Shown here one piece after another: positions 49,263-60,651 of a stretch of DNA of 64,000 nucleotides. Numbering within the stretch: position 1 is the stretch's first letter; the number at the start of each line of letters is the position of its first letter. The position numbers were made by a program, and so were the translations under genes. The DNA comes from Pempheris klunzingeri. Taxonomy: Eukaryota > Chordata > Actinopteri > Acropomatiformes > Pempheridae. The notes below the pieces were generated by a model. That model made no database searches. It saw nothing but the letters and a program-made list of their open reading frames with translations, and had not been told where the DNA came from. The stretch is taken from NCBI RefSeq assembly GCF_042242105.1, contig NC_092013.1:18964618-19028617 (forward strand), written 5' to 3'.

Positions 49263-50499
49263 GTAATGCGCTTAAGTGTTTTCTGTGCTGCCTGAGCCTA
49301 AAATAAAATAAGGAAAAGTGAACATGTTATGTAATTATCATTTAAGAAACTGGAACTGGTTGCCTGCTGACATAATGGGGTTCCTGGGTGGAGCGTTCAT
49401 GTCAGGTGCAAGCACTGAGGAGGAGGAGAGACAGTGAAGGAGGTTTAGCGGCTTGCCCTCATTTATTATTCATGTTTGATCAAAGAGAGTGATGCAGTAG
49501 AAAGCTCCTGCTGGTGAACAAAGCCCCCGTACAATGAAAGAAATGAAGTTATATCATGTGTGTTATAACTAATTCTACAAACCTTTCACACAAAGGGTAA
49601 AATATTATTTTTAACAGCATACGGTTATGCATGAGGTGATTTATGCAGGAACACAGGCAGCTGTATACACAGTGACAGCACCTCTGCCTATCAATAAACT
49701 ACTCTTAACCCATTTGTTTGTTTTTTCCCCCCCTAAGACTTCTGCTACTGTGTGTGAAAACACAGTGCCATCACTTCTGCAGTCTTAAAGATTTATAGCT
49801 GCTCCATTTTCCCAAAGCAGCAACTCATGCAGCCACTCCATGGCAACAATGGCCAGCAATGTTCCACTGGATAAGAAGACACCCCGTGCTCAGAGTTGAA
49901 TACCTGTCCGTCTGTCCCCGGCAACACGGCAGCAAGCAGGGCTCTTCAGCGCCGCTGAGACACACATGCCGGGGTATCTTATTCCTGCACATACCAATAC
50001 ATGGAGGCTACACACACAGCAACCAGAGACCTCACAAGGATACAGCACAAGGGTTTGGTGCAGAAATATTTTATAAGCCAAGAAGAAATGTTGTTCCAGG
50101 AGAGTATGTTGGCAGCACGGAGCTGCATTATGGGTACTGTGTGGGTTTTAGAGCTGCACTCTGGTGATAAGGCATATTATTTGCCCCAAATGACGAGAGG
50201 CTGCATTATGTGGGAGGTAGATGCTGAACGCTAATTATTTTTATTAGGGATGAAACAATTTATTAGTTTACTAGTTCTGGTTTTTAATGAATATTGGATA
50301 TTGGCCCGTCAGTGTTATGAAGCACAAACACCAGTTACAGGAACCAACTGCCCCTTGATTGTGGAAACAATAATTCTGTATTAAAATTGTTTGCACAGTA
50401 ATTTTAATCATTTGGATTCAGACTGACTCTGAGTGCAGCAGGCTACCACACTTCTACAGCGGTCGCTTACAGTACGAGAGTAAAAACAAGACTGAGAGA
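49263..50499. other. intergenic DNA, no gene recognised
   Basis: No gene or clear repeat. Short open frames at 49859-50234 have no domains I recognise. Confidence 0.5.
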
Positions 50500-51055
50500 C
50501 TGTTTTCATGCTGGTGGCTCTGTGAGGCCGTACAACGATCAAGCTAAATGCCAGCATCAGCATGCTAACTTGCTCAGAATGGCAATGTGTAGTAGGTATA
50601 GTTTATCTATCTTTATAACGCAGCTTTATTGAATACTTGATTATGATTGGTCATTTGATAGCAGTCGGTTATTTCTGTATAGCAGACCGTTCCCATGTAT
50701 AACAGACTGAAGCAGTAAAATCATTTTTAATTCAGTCCTTTTAAATCGTTTCAGGTGCTTTGTGTCAAATGATTGATTTCTTTTGTCGTTTCCTTTAGTT
50801 CAACACATCAGCATGTCTTGGACAAACTCTGTGCTCGGTGAAAAGCCAGAGGACAACCAAAGATATTACAGTTCCTCCTCAGAGTGATGCCAATGTGGGT
50901 ACCAGGTTTTGTGCCATACCAACAGGTAGATGTTAAGATATTTCATTGGAAATGAAAATGTAGCAAGAAATGTATGGTAGTCCATACAATATCTGTTTTG
51001 AAATCTGAAATTTATTTTGGCCTCTGATCAAAGTGGTGGACTGACCAACAGAAGG
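50500..51055. repeat. dispersed teleost repeat (TTAGCATGTTAA type), partial
   Basis: 'GGTGGCTCTGTGAGGC', 'GCTAAATGCCAGCATCAGCA' with 'TGCTAACTTGCTC', 'AACAGGTAGATGTTAAGATA' with 'TTTCATTGGA', and 'AAGTGGTGGACTGACCAACA' follow in the order of a common fish repeat. The family matches the opposite-strand copy at 12427-12682. Internal parts are missing or replaced. Confidence 0.55.
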
Positions 51056-54000
51056 ACAGGGCCGCCCCCCCCAGAGCACCATGTTAACTCACCTCAAAAT
51101 TAAATAAGATTAAGTGGAGCTGTGCCTTTGTGACGGCTCAACCCCAAAACATGTCATTCCTATTGTTGGTGTTGTTTTTTCCATTAAATCTATCATCCCC
51201 TGCTGACTTTCAACAAAGAGTCAGTGGACAGGAGAGAGGGCAGCGAGGTGAACGCACACAGTAAAACTGGCATGTGACCAGTGAATCCTACGCACGAGTG
51301 TGAAATATGATAGAGAGCCCAGCAAGAGCACCTGGCAGACAGACAGGCAGGTTCAGGACTTTACTAGCAGTGAGAAAAATGAGCCGTGTGCTGCACAAAC
51401 ACAAGTTCGCTTGAGTTGCTGCCTTGTTAAGCACAATCTACCTTCTTTATGTGAAGCTCTTGCAGATTTCTGTCGGTGCACATTACAGTGTTACGCACAT
51501 TACAGTACTTCAGAATATTTAGAACAGAAAGGGGGGATCGTGTGTCATCCTGTACAAAAGCTGAAATACGATGATGTGGCCGGGATTTGTTTATCTGCGT
51601 GCCACCCAGACTGACGGAATCGATTGTTGTTGCTCAAAACATCTGTCTCATTCAAGGAGCATTTAACTATATCTGCCCTGCCTTCTGTCAAAACTGCTCC
51701 TTAAGACTCTGCCATTGCCTCTTTAGATTCTTAATCTTAGAGGATGCGTGAGTGAGTTCAGACCAGCTCCTTACACCGCTGGATTACAAGGTAAATTCAA
51801 TTTAATGCTTTTGTTTTTAATACCAATTCAACGTGTTTGATAATCCAGTGCCAAATTAAATCCTACATATGGAGAAATTGATACACCCTGGTTTTTAGAC
51901 AGCTCTCAGATAAACACTGTTGAATTTAAGCAGTAAAAGCAATAAATGCAAATGCTGATATGACTGTTTTTGGTGGTGGTTAAAGCGCTGTTGTTGTTGT
52001 TATTACTGGTAATCATAGTATTGGCAAAACCTTCATATAATTCCGATGCTGAAATCCTTCATCGTAATTACATTTCACTGTTAGTCATTTAATCACCACA
52101 GTTGAATGTTAAGAAAATATTCCTGTTAAGATTCACTCTGATGAATCTCACTGATCATTTCTCACTCTCATAATGTTTTGTGCTCTACAACAGGCCATAT
52201 GGGAACATGAGGAGGAGGCTCAGTGTAACTCAGGAGGCTTTGGATGAGCTCGGAGCGCCTGCAGCCATGGAACCACCCTGTCCAACGGTGAGCAATGTTG
52301 ATGTCAAAATAGTGGGTGGTGTGTGGCATTCATCCTCCCCGCATGGTCGCTGGATGGAAAATGATTGTTCTCCCTGCGTGTGATAGTGCTTTAAGAGAAC
52401 TTACGGTGTGTTATGAAATTGTAACATTTATGTGTCGTTGTCAAAAGCGTGGTTTTGCGCTCTAAAAGCAGAAGAAGTGCAGAGAAAAAAGGGTGGATGT
52501 TTGCAGAAGAAAGTGTAATTTAAGCAGTGAGTTTAAACCACTGAGGATTGCGACGTTAAATGTTGTGGCTACACTCTGATTGGGTTGTTGGGAGTGCTCG
52601 CCTCCTCCCCCTACCATGCCGGGTCCAAGGAGTCATGCAAGATTAGCACTTGTCTTTTGATTAGTGAGGCTGGAAACAATCCAGACATTTCAATTAAGTC
52701 TGTAGTATTTAGTCCACACTGTTTATCTATGAGGGTGATTCTCAGGGCTGATCTGCTGTGTTGCATAATCTCCTTAGTGGAGTAACAGTCCTCAGAGTCA
52801 GCACGGGTGTCTCTGCTGGCTACAAATCCTCAGTCCAAACAATGAAGGGAAGTGTTTACTCACAGAGGGCAGGAAAAAAAAGGAAAAAAACTATTAATCC
52901 TGCAAAAACATTACTGACAGACCAGCTGATTTAAAGTCCCACTCCAATCAACAATCTGTGTTGCTCGTGGTTACTTGTGGGACCTTCAGTGTGCAAAATG
53001 ATGTTTGACATTAGGTGGGCTGATGTCTGCTGAAGAGGGAAAGTCTCTACGTGCTACACTTTAAATCTCAGTTTAAGATGTGTGTGTGTCTCAGCAGGAC
53101 TTTGTGACATCACGACTCTGTCATGGTCTAATATGTAACCGTGAAAACTTGAAACCTTCGGTGCACAAATACCGAGAACGGACTTTTAAGTGGAGACGGC
53201 AGTTAAATGAAGAATGAATGCATATGAATAAATGACTGTGGATGTTTCAGTGAGGATGAAGAAGTGATGTGCTTTAGTATTTTTATGTCTTATAACATGT
53301 CTGAAGGGGCTCTTTAAGGATTTGTAATATGTGACCAGCTATGTTGCAATAATGCTGTAAAAAAAAGGTTTACCATTTGAACCATTCATAGTAAAGTGTT
53401 GTATTTGTCCTTTATTTGGTAGCGTTAGTGATGAGAAGACAGGAAATGAGGGGAGAGGGAGGAATGATGACATACTGTATGTCACTCCTGCTTCTGCAGT
53501 TAGATATGAAATTTTCTCTTTGTGAATTCAAATCGCTGGTGCACAAACTGGGTGCCGATGTTTTGGTGTATTTTAGAATCTTAATTTGTCTGATTAAGTT
53601 CAGATTGTTTGTGGATTGCCTTTGCCTTAACCTAAATGGCGCCTTAGAGTGCCATTTAGGTTAGGTATAGGCAGGTTAATTTTTAATAAATCTAAATCTT
53701 GAATAAATTAATACAAATTAAATGAATGAATGATACATAAATCAAATTACATTAGAAATTAAATAAGAAAGTCAGACTCAAACTGAGGACATTGCAATTG
53801 CAGCCTCAGTTCTTACTGTTGTCTCTTGTATTTGCCTTTCAAGAGGAAGCTCCAAAAGAATTGAATAAAAATTACAACATATTTCAAATCTATTGATTTT
53901 TATGAAACAATCACCAACAGAATATTCTTCTTAGGACCACATCTAGAGATCAAGTGAGCCCACAAGGGATCCCAAACTGACTGAGTAACCCCGATCACTG

Positions 54001-54729
54001 CCCCTGCAGAGGTAAAGGAGCTAACAGTGGCACTCTCACCGAGGTTTTAAATGAACATGCCACTTGTCGTCACCTAACGCTGTGTTTTGAGCTGAACGGC
54101 CGTTTTTATCTACTGTAACTGTCATGCCCTTGTATGCTCCTGACCCAACCTTTGCCGCAATATATAGGATTACTAGACTGGAATAACCAGCTGCCTTTAC
54201 AACAGATATAAGATTACCAGGTCGGAATATCTAATCGGAGCTACCTGACATGCACTTTGAAATACTGTCACCCTTAATGGATGAGCATATGGGCTTTTGA
54301 GGTAGAATTACTTAGATCATGTGCACAAGATGAGTAGCCCATAGATTTTGTTACTTTGTCATCTCCAAAGCCAAACAGAGTGTGGGGCAACACCCGGACA
54401 AATGATCTGCACATGCACACTGTACTCTGCGCTCCCAGCTGATTTAATGTAACAGAGCAATGTTTCAATATAATGGAGATCTTCGCCATCAGAATAAGAA
54501 ATATGAGCTATAATCACACTATAACGCATTCATCACTCAGATAATTGTGATCTGCGTGATTGGTGAGTTAAGCTGACCTCAGATTGGACCAATCAGAGCA
54601 GAGGACTCATGACTGGCATGATTGACATAAACATGAACTGCGTGTCAAAGCAGCTGTAATTTCATAACATCAACGTATCAAATGACACAAAACAGTAAGT
54701 AATACGACGGGTGTCGTAATGAACCGAGA
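51056..54729. other. intergenic DNA, no gene recognised
   Basis: No supported gene. One short foldback (53628-53663) is listed separately. The A/T-rich 53680-53760 segment is simple sequence. Confidence 0.5.
53628..53663. other. short hairpin, 13-bp perfect arms
   Basis: TAACCTAAATGGC (53628-53640) and GCCATTTAGGTTA (53651-53663) are perfect reverse complements around a 10-nt spacer. Could be a transposon end remnant or a structured RNA stem. Confidence 0.65.
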
Positions 54730-55090
54730 GAATTAACAGAGAGGGTCTTAAGCTCCTCTCAGCTTTATGGAGCTTTATAGTTTCGGCTCATTATCTAACT
54801 GTCTGACCCACAACTTTAATGTTTTGGTTCAGTCTCTCCGCTCTCATCATGTTACTTCTAGCTGTTGCAGGCAGCTTTTTTCAGATAAAAAGCTCTAAGC
54901 TCTCTCACTGTACACTATATGCTCAGTGCCAAACAACAGAAACACTTGGTGGCTGGCTGGTGAACGTCGTGGAGCATGTAGCACAGAAAGAGAATGATTT
55001 TAGTATCGACCCGAAGAGAGCGTGAAAAAAAGAGAGCGACTTTTGGACTTACTTATTTAACGCTATATTAATCATTTTGTTTCCATGTAA
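54730..55090 (+). repeat. dispersed teleost repeat
   Basis: 'GGTTCAGTCTCTCCGCTCTC', 'AAAAAGCTCTAAGCTCTCTC', 'TGGCTGGCTGGTGAACGTCG' and 'TGGAGCATGTAGCACAGAAA' are blocks of a frequent fish repeat. Related diverged copies lie at 26222-26470 and (inverted) 48840-49262. Confidence 0.6.
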
Positions 55091-57699
55091 CTGCTGGATG
55101 TGTAAATAAGCAACTCTTAATGTTAATGTGTTCATGCTATGTCTTTTTTCTGCTGGGCCCATGCAATAAAATATATTAGTTATTGCGGGTTTAAGTAAAA
55201 TTCTGAGGCACAATCACTTCACTTGATAATTTCCATTCCATTCGTCTTTATTCTGCTATGCTAATATTTTTCTGGTATTTTGACTTATTTCTTTATTGGT
55301 TAATTCAACAGAGATGGTCAAATTTGCCAGAATTGAAACAGTAAAAAATGCTACTCTGCATCTATAGTCCCTGAATAGATGTTACAAGGTCGAGCTAAAA
55401 GAAGAAAAGAATATAAATTGAAACAGTTTCTAAGCATGCAGAGCAGTAATAAAAATAGAAGAGGGTATCACATTATACTATATTTTCCGGTACTAAATAA
55501 CACTTTTGCTGAAGTCAGCAGCATTTTGAATAGAATATTTTTACCTGTAATGAGGTGTTTTCACAGTTTTGGTGATGCTATATTTACTGAATAATCTGGA
55601 TACTTCTTTCACTTCACTTCAGTCACACTGTTGAAGTGATGTTTCCTGAACAAATTTTGCCATATCAAGCATCCAGGGCTCCAAGTCAAGCCCCATAAAG
55701 GTGTGCAGGAGGTGTTTATACCTATGCAGTGTCAGTATAGTTCACACTCAAGCATGCTGATGGAGAAATTGCTTTGTCAACACAGTCTGTTAACGGCTAA
55801 GGTGACAGTGTCATCGGGGGGAGGGCTGGACGAGGGAGGGAGGAGGGACGGATGATGGATCGAGGGCTGCATAGAAGGACAGAGGGAGGGACGTTATCCC
55901 TCTGGTACACTGTCAAGACTCCTGAGACCAGTAACACTGCAGTAGCTGCAGTCCCCCTCAGCCTGTAGCTCATATCTCCCCCACTTACCTCCCCTCTCCC
56001 ACTTTTACTGACACAAATCGTTTTGCCGCTGAATGGATCGATTATTTACCCTCTCAGTCTGACTTGCACAGTCTATGATTGCCCTCTCACTGTCCATCTT
56101 CCTGTCTCTTTGCCTGTGGCAAATTCTGTTATGAAGTGTTGAAGTGGCAGATCATGCTGCAGCTGACTGCGTCCTCAGTGACATGTCCACGACATTGCAG
56201 GATTACACAGGAAAAAATTCCCTACGTATGGAGCATGTGGAGTCAGCTGAGAGGTATTTGTATGTGCACAGGCACGTCCCTGCAGACCTGAACGTACATC
56301 GCAGATATTAACATGGAGAGTTAATGTTCACTTATGCACATGTGCATTATGCTCCTGTGAGGACGCATAATGAGATTCCTGGAGGTGATAGCGTGTGATG
56401 ATGTATAGCAAAGCTCAGGCTGTAAAGTTAAGACAGTTTTCTGTGACCTTGAAGCCATGTGCCTGTGCCTGCAGTGGTGCTGCTCACGCCGCAATGTTAC
56501 AGAGGATCAGCAGACAGCCAACTCCTAGCTGCAGTGGGACGAGGGTGAGATGAGGGAATGATTTCTGTCTTCAGGCAACTGGTCCTTTATCGGGTAACAC
56601 AATATTCACCCTATGATGCCAAATTGGCCGCCCTTCTGAAAAAGTACAAGATTACCTTTGATTAAAGTTTTCCCTCCTCGAGAGAATTCAATAGAGCTAA
56701 AAAAGGAAGTGCAGCCTCCCTGTAATGTGAAATTAACCTTTTAATTAACAAGCCACAGAGCTACTTTATTAATCTGACAAACCTTCAATAGCTGGCAGGC
56801 GCAAAGGTGCTGGGGCTGGGACAACAGCAATGAAAAAACACACACACATCAGAAGGGTTTTCATGAAAAGGGACTGTGTACATTCTCTCAACATTATGGA
56901 CTCCTAATCTAAACCTAACACCTCTAGGGGGATTGTGTGCCCAGAATAAAATGTTTATCAATAAAACTGATTCTAGTGTAGAATCTAGAGCCTAATTCTT
57001 ATTTTTCCGACGAGAAGTTGGCATATGTTTTAATGGATTTGCATCAGCATCAACATGCAGGGCTGTTATAGAAAAGTATAGTAGTATATAGAAGAAAACA
57101 TTTGTGACGGTTACAAATGTTTGTAAAATTTCATAGAATATTGAATTCAGATGAAATAACACTTCACGTCAGCATGTATCACTGAGGATGTAAACAAGAG
57201 AAAGCCGAAGCCCCTGAGCTGCAGGTATTGAGAGTTGTGACAATTGCTGTCACGGGGGGGAGAATACAGTATAATCCCTTAGGTGAGGGTGGATTGGATG
57301 ATCCTGCATGTGGATGCTTACTCTGCAGGAAAGAGGGGAAAGAGTGGGTCCCACTCTCCCTTTGCCACGTCAAACAGCGATTGGCTCCTGAGGAGTAAAT
57401 CTCCTACCAGAGAGCTACCTTTAACGTCCTCGCTCATCCCACTGACGGAGGAGGGAGCAGGGAGAACAAAGCCAGGTGACCCCCACATTCAAAATACAGT
57501 GAGTTACCTGCATGTGTTTGTGTTTGCCTGTGTTTGTGTGTGTGTGTGTGTGCGCACATGTGTACAAGTTTGTGAGTGTGTGTGGGTACCTCTGGCATCT
57601 CTGGTTTCCTACAGGGTGTTGAATTACCCAATGGGAGCTTTAATAGAGCTACAGGCACTCTTGATTGTGAGTCTGGATGAGGGAGAGATTGAAGGAGGG
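55091..57699. other. upstream region of kcna10, no gene recognised
   Basis: Non-coding. A G/A-rich stretch lies at 55816-55890. The 56590-56830 stretch is dense in homeodomain-type and TCF/LEF-type cores (for example CCTTTGATTAAAG) and looks like a possible enhancer. There is no alignment to support this. Confidence 0.45.
57532..57552. repeat. (GT)n microsatellite
   Basis: Short GT run within a broader GT-rich stretch (57510-57585). Confidence 0.85.
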
Positions 57700-57784
57700 A
57701 AGGAAGGAAAGAAAGGGGAGCAGAGAAGAGTAGAGAGGGATCGACAACTTCTGCAGAGCCGGGGGACAGAGCCGGGGAACACGG
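57700..57784 (+). other. kcna10: candidate kcna10 5'UTR exon and donor
   Basis: A purine-rich stretch ends in AACACGG|GTGAGT, a consensus donor (GT at 57785-57786). Joined to the acceptor at 58795-58796 it gives an intron of about 1.0 kb. The left limit of the exon is nominal. The long open frame covering this area (57283-57834) is low-complexity and not considered real. Confidence 0.35.
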
Positions 57785-58646
57785 GTGAGTGCTGCGGACA
57801 TCTGCACACAGCTGGATTTAAACTTTACACTTAATTTAAGATATGTTTGGATGTGTTTGTGGGTGCTTTGATGTTACAATCTGATGAGGGTAGTGATGTC
57901 AGTTGTTGTTGTGTCTTTCAATGGTAGCCCAGTGTGAGATTAGACGGAGTTAGTTTAGTGGGAAGGTTTTAGTAATTTGGCAGCAAGACGTTGCATTTAG
58001 AAACAATTAGAAGTGTCGCAAGGATGTGGATCTAAAAGCACTTCTCCCTGGATCCTCAGCTGTCCTTTGCCTTGAACTCGGTAAACCTTCTTTGCTGACA
58101 TGGCACGATCAATACATTTATTTTTTGCATAAGCCCTATCATGACGCCCTTACATAAGAAGATTCAATCCTATATCCGGGACTGTTACGTTATCTGCTAC
58201 AATGCAAGTGGAAATGGAACCAGATGAGTCTCCCCGGGTGCGCAGGGCCCTCGGTGTCAAGTGGACACAGAGGTTGCAGCTTAAAAGCGCGTGTCTGGGT
58301 TTGGTTACCTGTCCGAACCACACAAATGTAATGATAAACAGCTACTTAGAGATAAAGCAAACGTAATGCTGACAGACTAGTCCCTGAGCAGAGTTGGGAC
58401 TGATAGTAGTTAGAAAAACTGGCATTCAAACTAAAAGTTAAATGTTCAGAAGAATAAATGTGTTTCGGGTTCGTTGACTCTCTGCTTTAAGTCAGAAGTG
58501 AAGGCTCAGATGGTTTTTCATGAGGAACTGAACATGTTCAGTTTTGTAGCACATGATCAGCAAGAATACTATCCACACCCGGTGTAAGCACTTCCAGACC
58601 CGAACTTGCAGAGTTTGTGTTTTCGTTTAAGACATGGGAGAAAATT

Positions 58647-58660
58647 GGGGGGGGGGGGGG
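58647..58660 (+). repeat. poly-G run
   Basis: Fourteen consecutive G in the probable last 5'UTR intron of kcna10. Such runs are prone to length error in sequencing. Confidence 0.9.
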
Positions 58661-58769
58661 AATAACTGTACAAGCACAGTATCAGATGGCAGGTTCTCTG
58701 CTGATGCAAAGAGAAGCTGACAGTTCTTTACCAACAAAACTGTATTGCACTATTTAAGAAAGTATAACA

Positions 58770-58965
58770 CAACATTGCTTCCCCCCCTTTTTACAGAGCA
58801 CACAGAGGACTGAACCCCAAAGTAGCAGACAGCTGCCTGAATGATAACCAGGAGGAGGGAGACCCTGCCAGGATCTTCAGCGTGGCACTGGTTGTGGTGT
58901 CCCCTCTGTCTCCTGCACTCGAACCAGGCTGGTAGACGGAGCTGTGGCTAACGACAAGACGGGGG
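58770..58965 (+). other. kcna10: kcna10 splice acceptor and 5'UTR
   Basis: A pyrimidine tract (C-run then T-run) ending in TTTACAG (AG at 58795-58796) is a strong acceptor, so the coding exon probably starts at 58797. An in-frame TAG at 58933-58935 closes the reading frame upstream of the start codon. Confidence 0.55.
58841..58951 (+). other. upstream ORF in kcna10 leader
   Basis: ATG at 58841 opens 36 codons and stops at TAA (58949-58951), 14 bases before the kcna10 ATG and in another frame. The start context is weak (T at -3). It may modestly lower or permit reinitiation at the main start. Confidence 0.45.
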
Positions 58966-60651
58966 ATGGAGGTGCCACTTGTTAGTTTTGAGAACATGGA
59001 TGATGTCGGCATCAACCTGGGGGACCCGAATGACTCCGGGTATCCAACTTCACCCGAGGCCGCCGATCAGAATCTTCTACCCCATCATATGACTTCTCCT
59101 CACCAGTCGCCACACAGAGGACGACGCAGGCGTCAGTCTGGTCAAGAGGGGTTGTCACCGTCCACCCCTCCGACTCAGACCACTAAAGCAAACTCCAGCA
59201 GTGGCAGTTTGATGTCTAATCTGAAGCTGCTGATCAACAGCGAGTCTCCCACCGACAGCGTCTTCAGTAAGATGGCAAAGGATTGCTATGAGAATGAAGA
59301 TCTGTTTGAAAAGCAATTCATGGAGGAAAAGGACGAGAAAGTCGTCATCAACATTTCGGGCTTGATGTTCGAAACCCAGCTCAGCACCCTGAATAAGTTT
59401 CCAGAAACGCTCCTCGGTGACCCCATGAAGAGGATAAGCTACTTTGATCCGATGAAAAACGAGTACTTTTTTGACAGGAACCGCCCGTCTTTTGATGGTA
59501 TTCTTTACTACTATCAGTCAGGGGGAAGGATCCGCAGACCGGCCAATGTTCCCTTAGATGTTTATGCGAATGAAATTGTTTTCTACGAGCTGGGTCATGA
59601 AGCAATGGAGCAGTTCCGTGAAGACGAAGGGTTTATCAAAGAGCCAGAGGTCCTTTTGCCCACCAATGAACTCCAACGACAGTTCTGGCTCCTCTTTGAA
59701 TACCCAGAGAGCTCCAGTGCAGCCAAATCTGTAGCTCTGGTTTCTGTGTTTGTCATCGTCATTTCCATCTTCATCTTCTGCCTAGAGACTCTGCCAGAGT
59801 TCAGGGACGACAATGACTTTCTCACGGGTTTAACCCAGATGATCAACGGGACCCAAGACGGTTCTTCTTCTCATCCCGCCACTAAAGACGTGATGGCGTA
59901 TTTCACAGACCCCTTTTTCATTGTGGAGACTATTTGCATCATTTGGTTCTGCTTTGAAGTCGGTGTCCGTTTTGTGGTGTGCCCCAGCAAAAGTGATTTT
60001 TTCAATAACATCATGAATATTATTGACATCGTCTCTATAATTCCCTACTTTGTAACCCTGGGAACAGAGCTGGCTACGACCCCCGACGAAGACACAAACT
60101 CTGGTCAGAACATGTCCCTGGCTATCCTGAGAATCATCCGTCTAGTCAGAGTTTTCAGAATTTTCAAGCTCTCCCGACACTCAAAAGGGCTTCAGATCCT
60201 GGGGCAGACCTTGAAAGCCAGTATGAGGGAACTTGGGCTGCTCATCTTCTTCCTTTTTATAGGAGTCATCCTATTCTCAAGTGCCATCTACTTTGCAGAA
60301 GTGGATGAGCCCCAGACGCAGTTTGTTAGCATCCCTGACGGCTTCTGGTGGGCTGTGGTGACAATGACCACTGTGGGATACGGAGACATGTGCCCCATCA
60401 CAATGGGAGGCAAAATGGTCGGCACCCTGTGTGCCATTGCTGGTGTGCTGACCATTGCCTTGCCCGTCCCTGTCATCGTCTCCAACTTTAACTATTTTTA
60501 CCACCGGGAGACTGAGCAGGAGGAGAAGCAGATAATGGATGCAGCGGCAGAGGCTGCCCAGAAGATGTCAGCTGCAAACAAGTATGGAAGCACACCTTCA
60601 CTAAACAAAAGTAACGGCACCTGGCAGAACGAGAAAAACGGCATGCACTGA
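58966..60651 (+). CDS. kcna10: Kv1.8 (KCNA10) Shaker-type K+ channel subunit
   Basis: 561-aa subunit, about 50 residues longer than human KCNA10 (511). The opening [10 protein letters not shown] matches human MEVALVNFDN. The extra length is in the low-complexity N-terminus, which includes a basic cluster (Arg51-Arg56). T1 about 125-220, S1 (252-272), S2 (315-337), S3 (347-366), S4 with Arg389/392/395/398, S5 (422-442), TTVGYGD filter (468-474), Cys476 just after the filter as in human KCNA10, S6 (486-508) with PVP at 500-502. Asn294-Gly-Thr in the S1-S2 loop may be glycosylated. The tail ends in NGMH and lacks the TDV PDZ ligand of its neighbours, as does human KCNA10. In mammals the family acts in inner-ear hair cells, kidney and muscle. 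First ATG after an in-frame TAG, with G at -3 and +4. Single coding exon. Confidence 0.97.
   Translation: MEVPLVSFENMDDVGINLGDPNDSGYPTSPEAADQNLLPHHMTSPHQSPHRGRRRRQSGQEGLSPSTPPTQTTKANSSSGSLMSNLKLLINSESPTDSVFSKMAKDCYENEDLFEKQFMEEKDEKVVINISGLMFETQLSTLNKFPETLLGDPMKRISYFDPMKNEYFFDRNRPSFDGILYYYQSGGRIRRPANVPLDVYANEIVFYELGHEAMEQFREDEGFIKEPEVLLPTNELQRQFWLLFEYPESSSAAKSVALVSVFVIVISIFIFCLETLPEFRDDNDFLTGLTQMINGTQDGSSSHPATKDVMAYFTDPFFIVETICIIWFCFEVGVRFVVCPSKSDFFNNIMNIIDIVSIIPYFVTLGTELATTPDEDTNSGQNMSLAILRIIRLVRVFRIFKLSRHSKGLQILGQTLKASMRELGLLIFFLFIGVILFSSAIYFAEVDEPQTQFVSIPDGFWWAVVTMTTVGYGDMCPITMGGKMVGTLCAIAGVLTIALPVPVIVSNFNYFYHRETEQEEKQIMDAAAEAAQKMSAANKYGSTPSLNKSNGTWQNEKNGMH

Noticed and set aside
57283..57834. 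183-codon open frame upstream of kcna10
   Set aside because: The middle is a GT repeat coding Cys/Val runs and the end is purine-rich. More likely leader and intron DNA.
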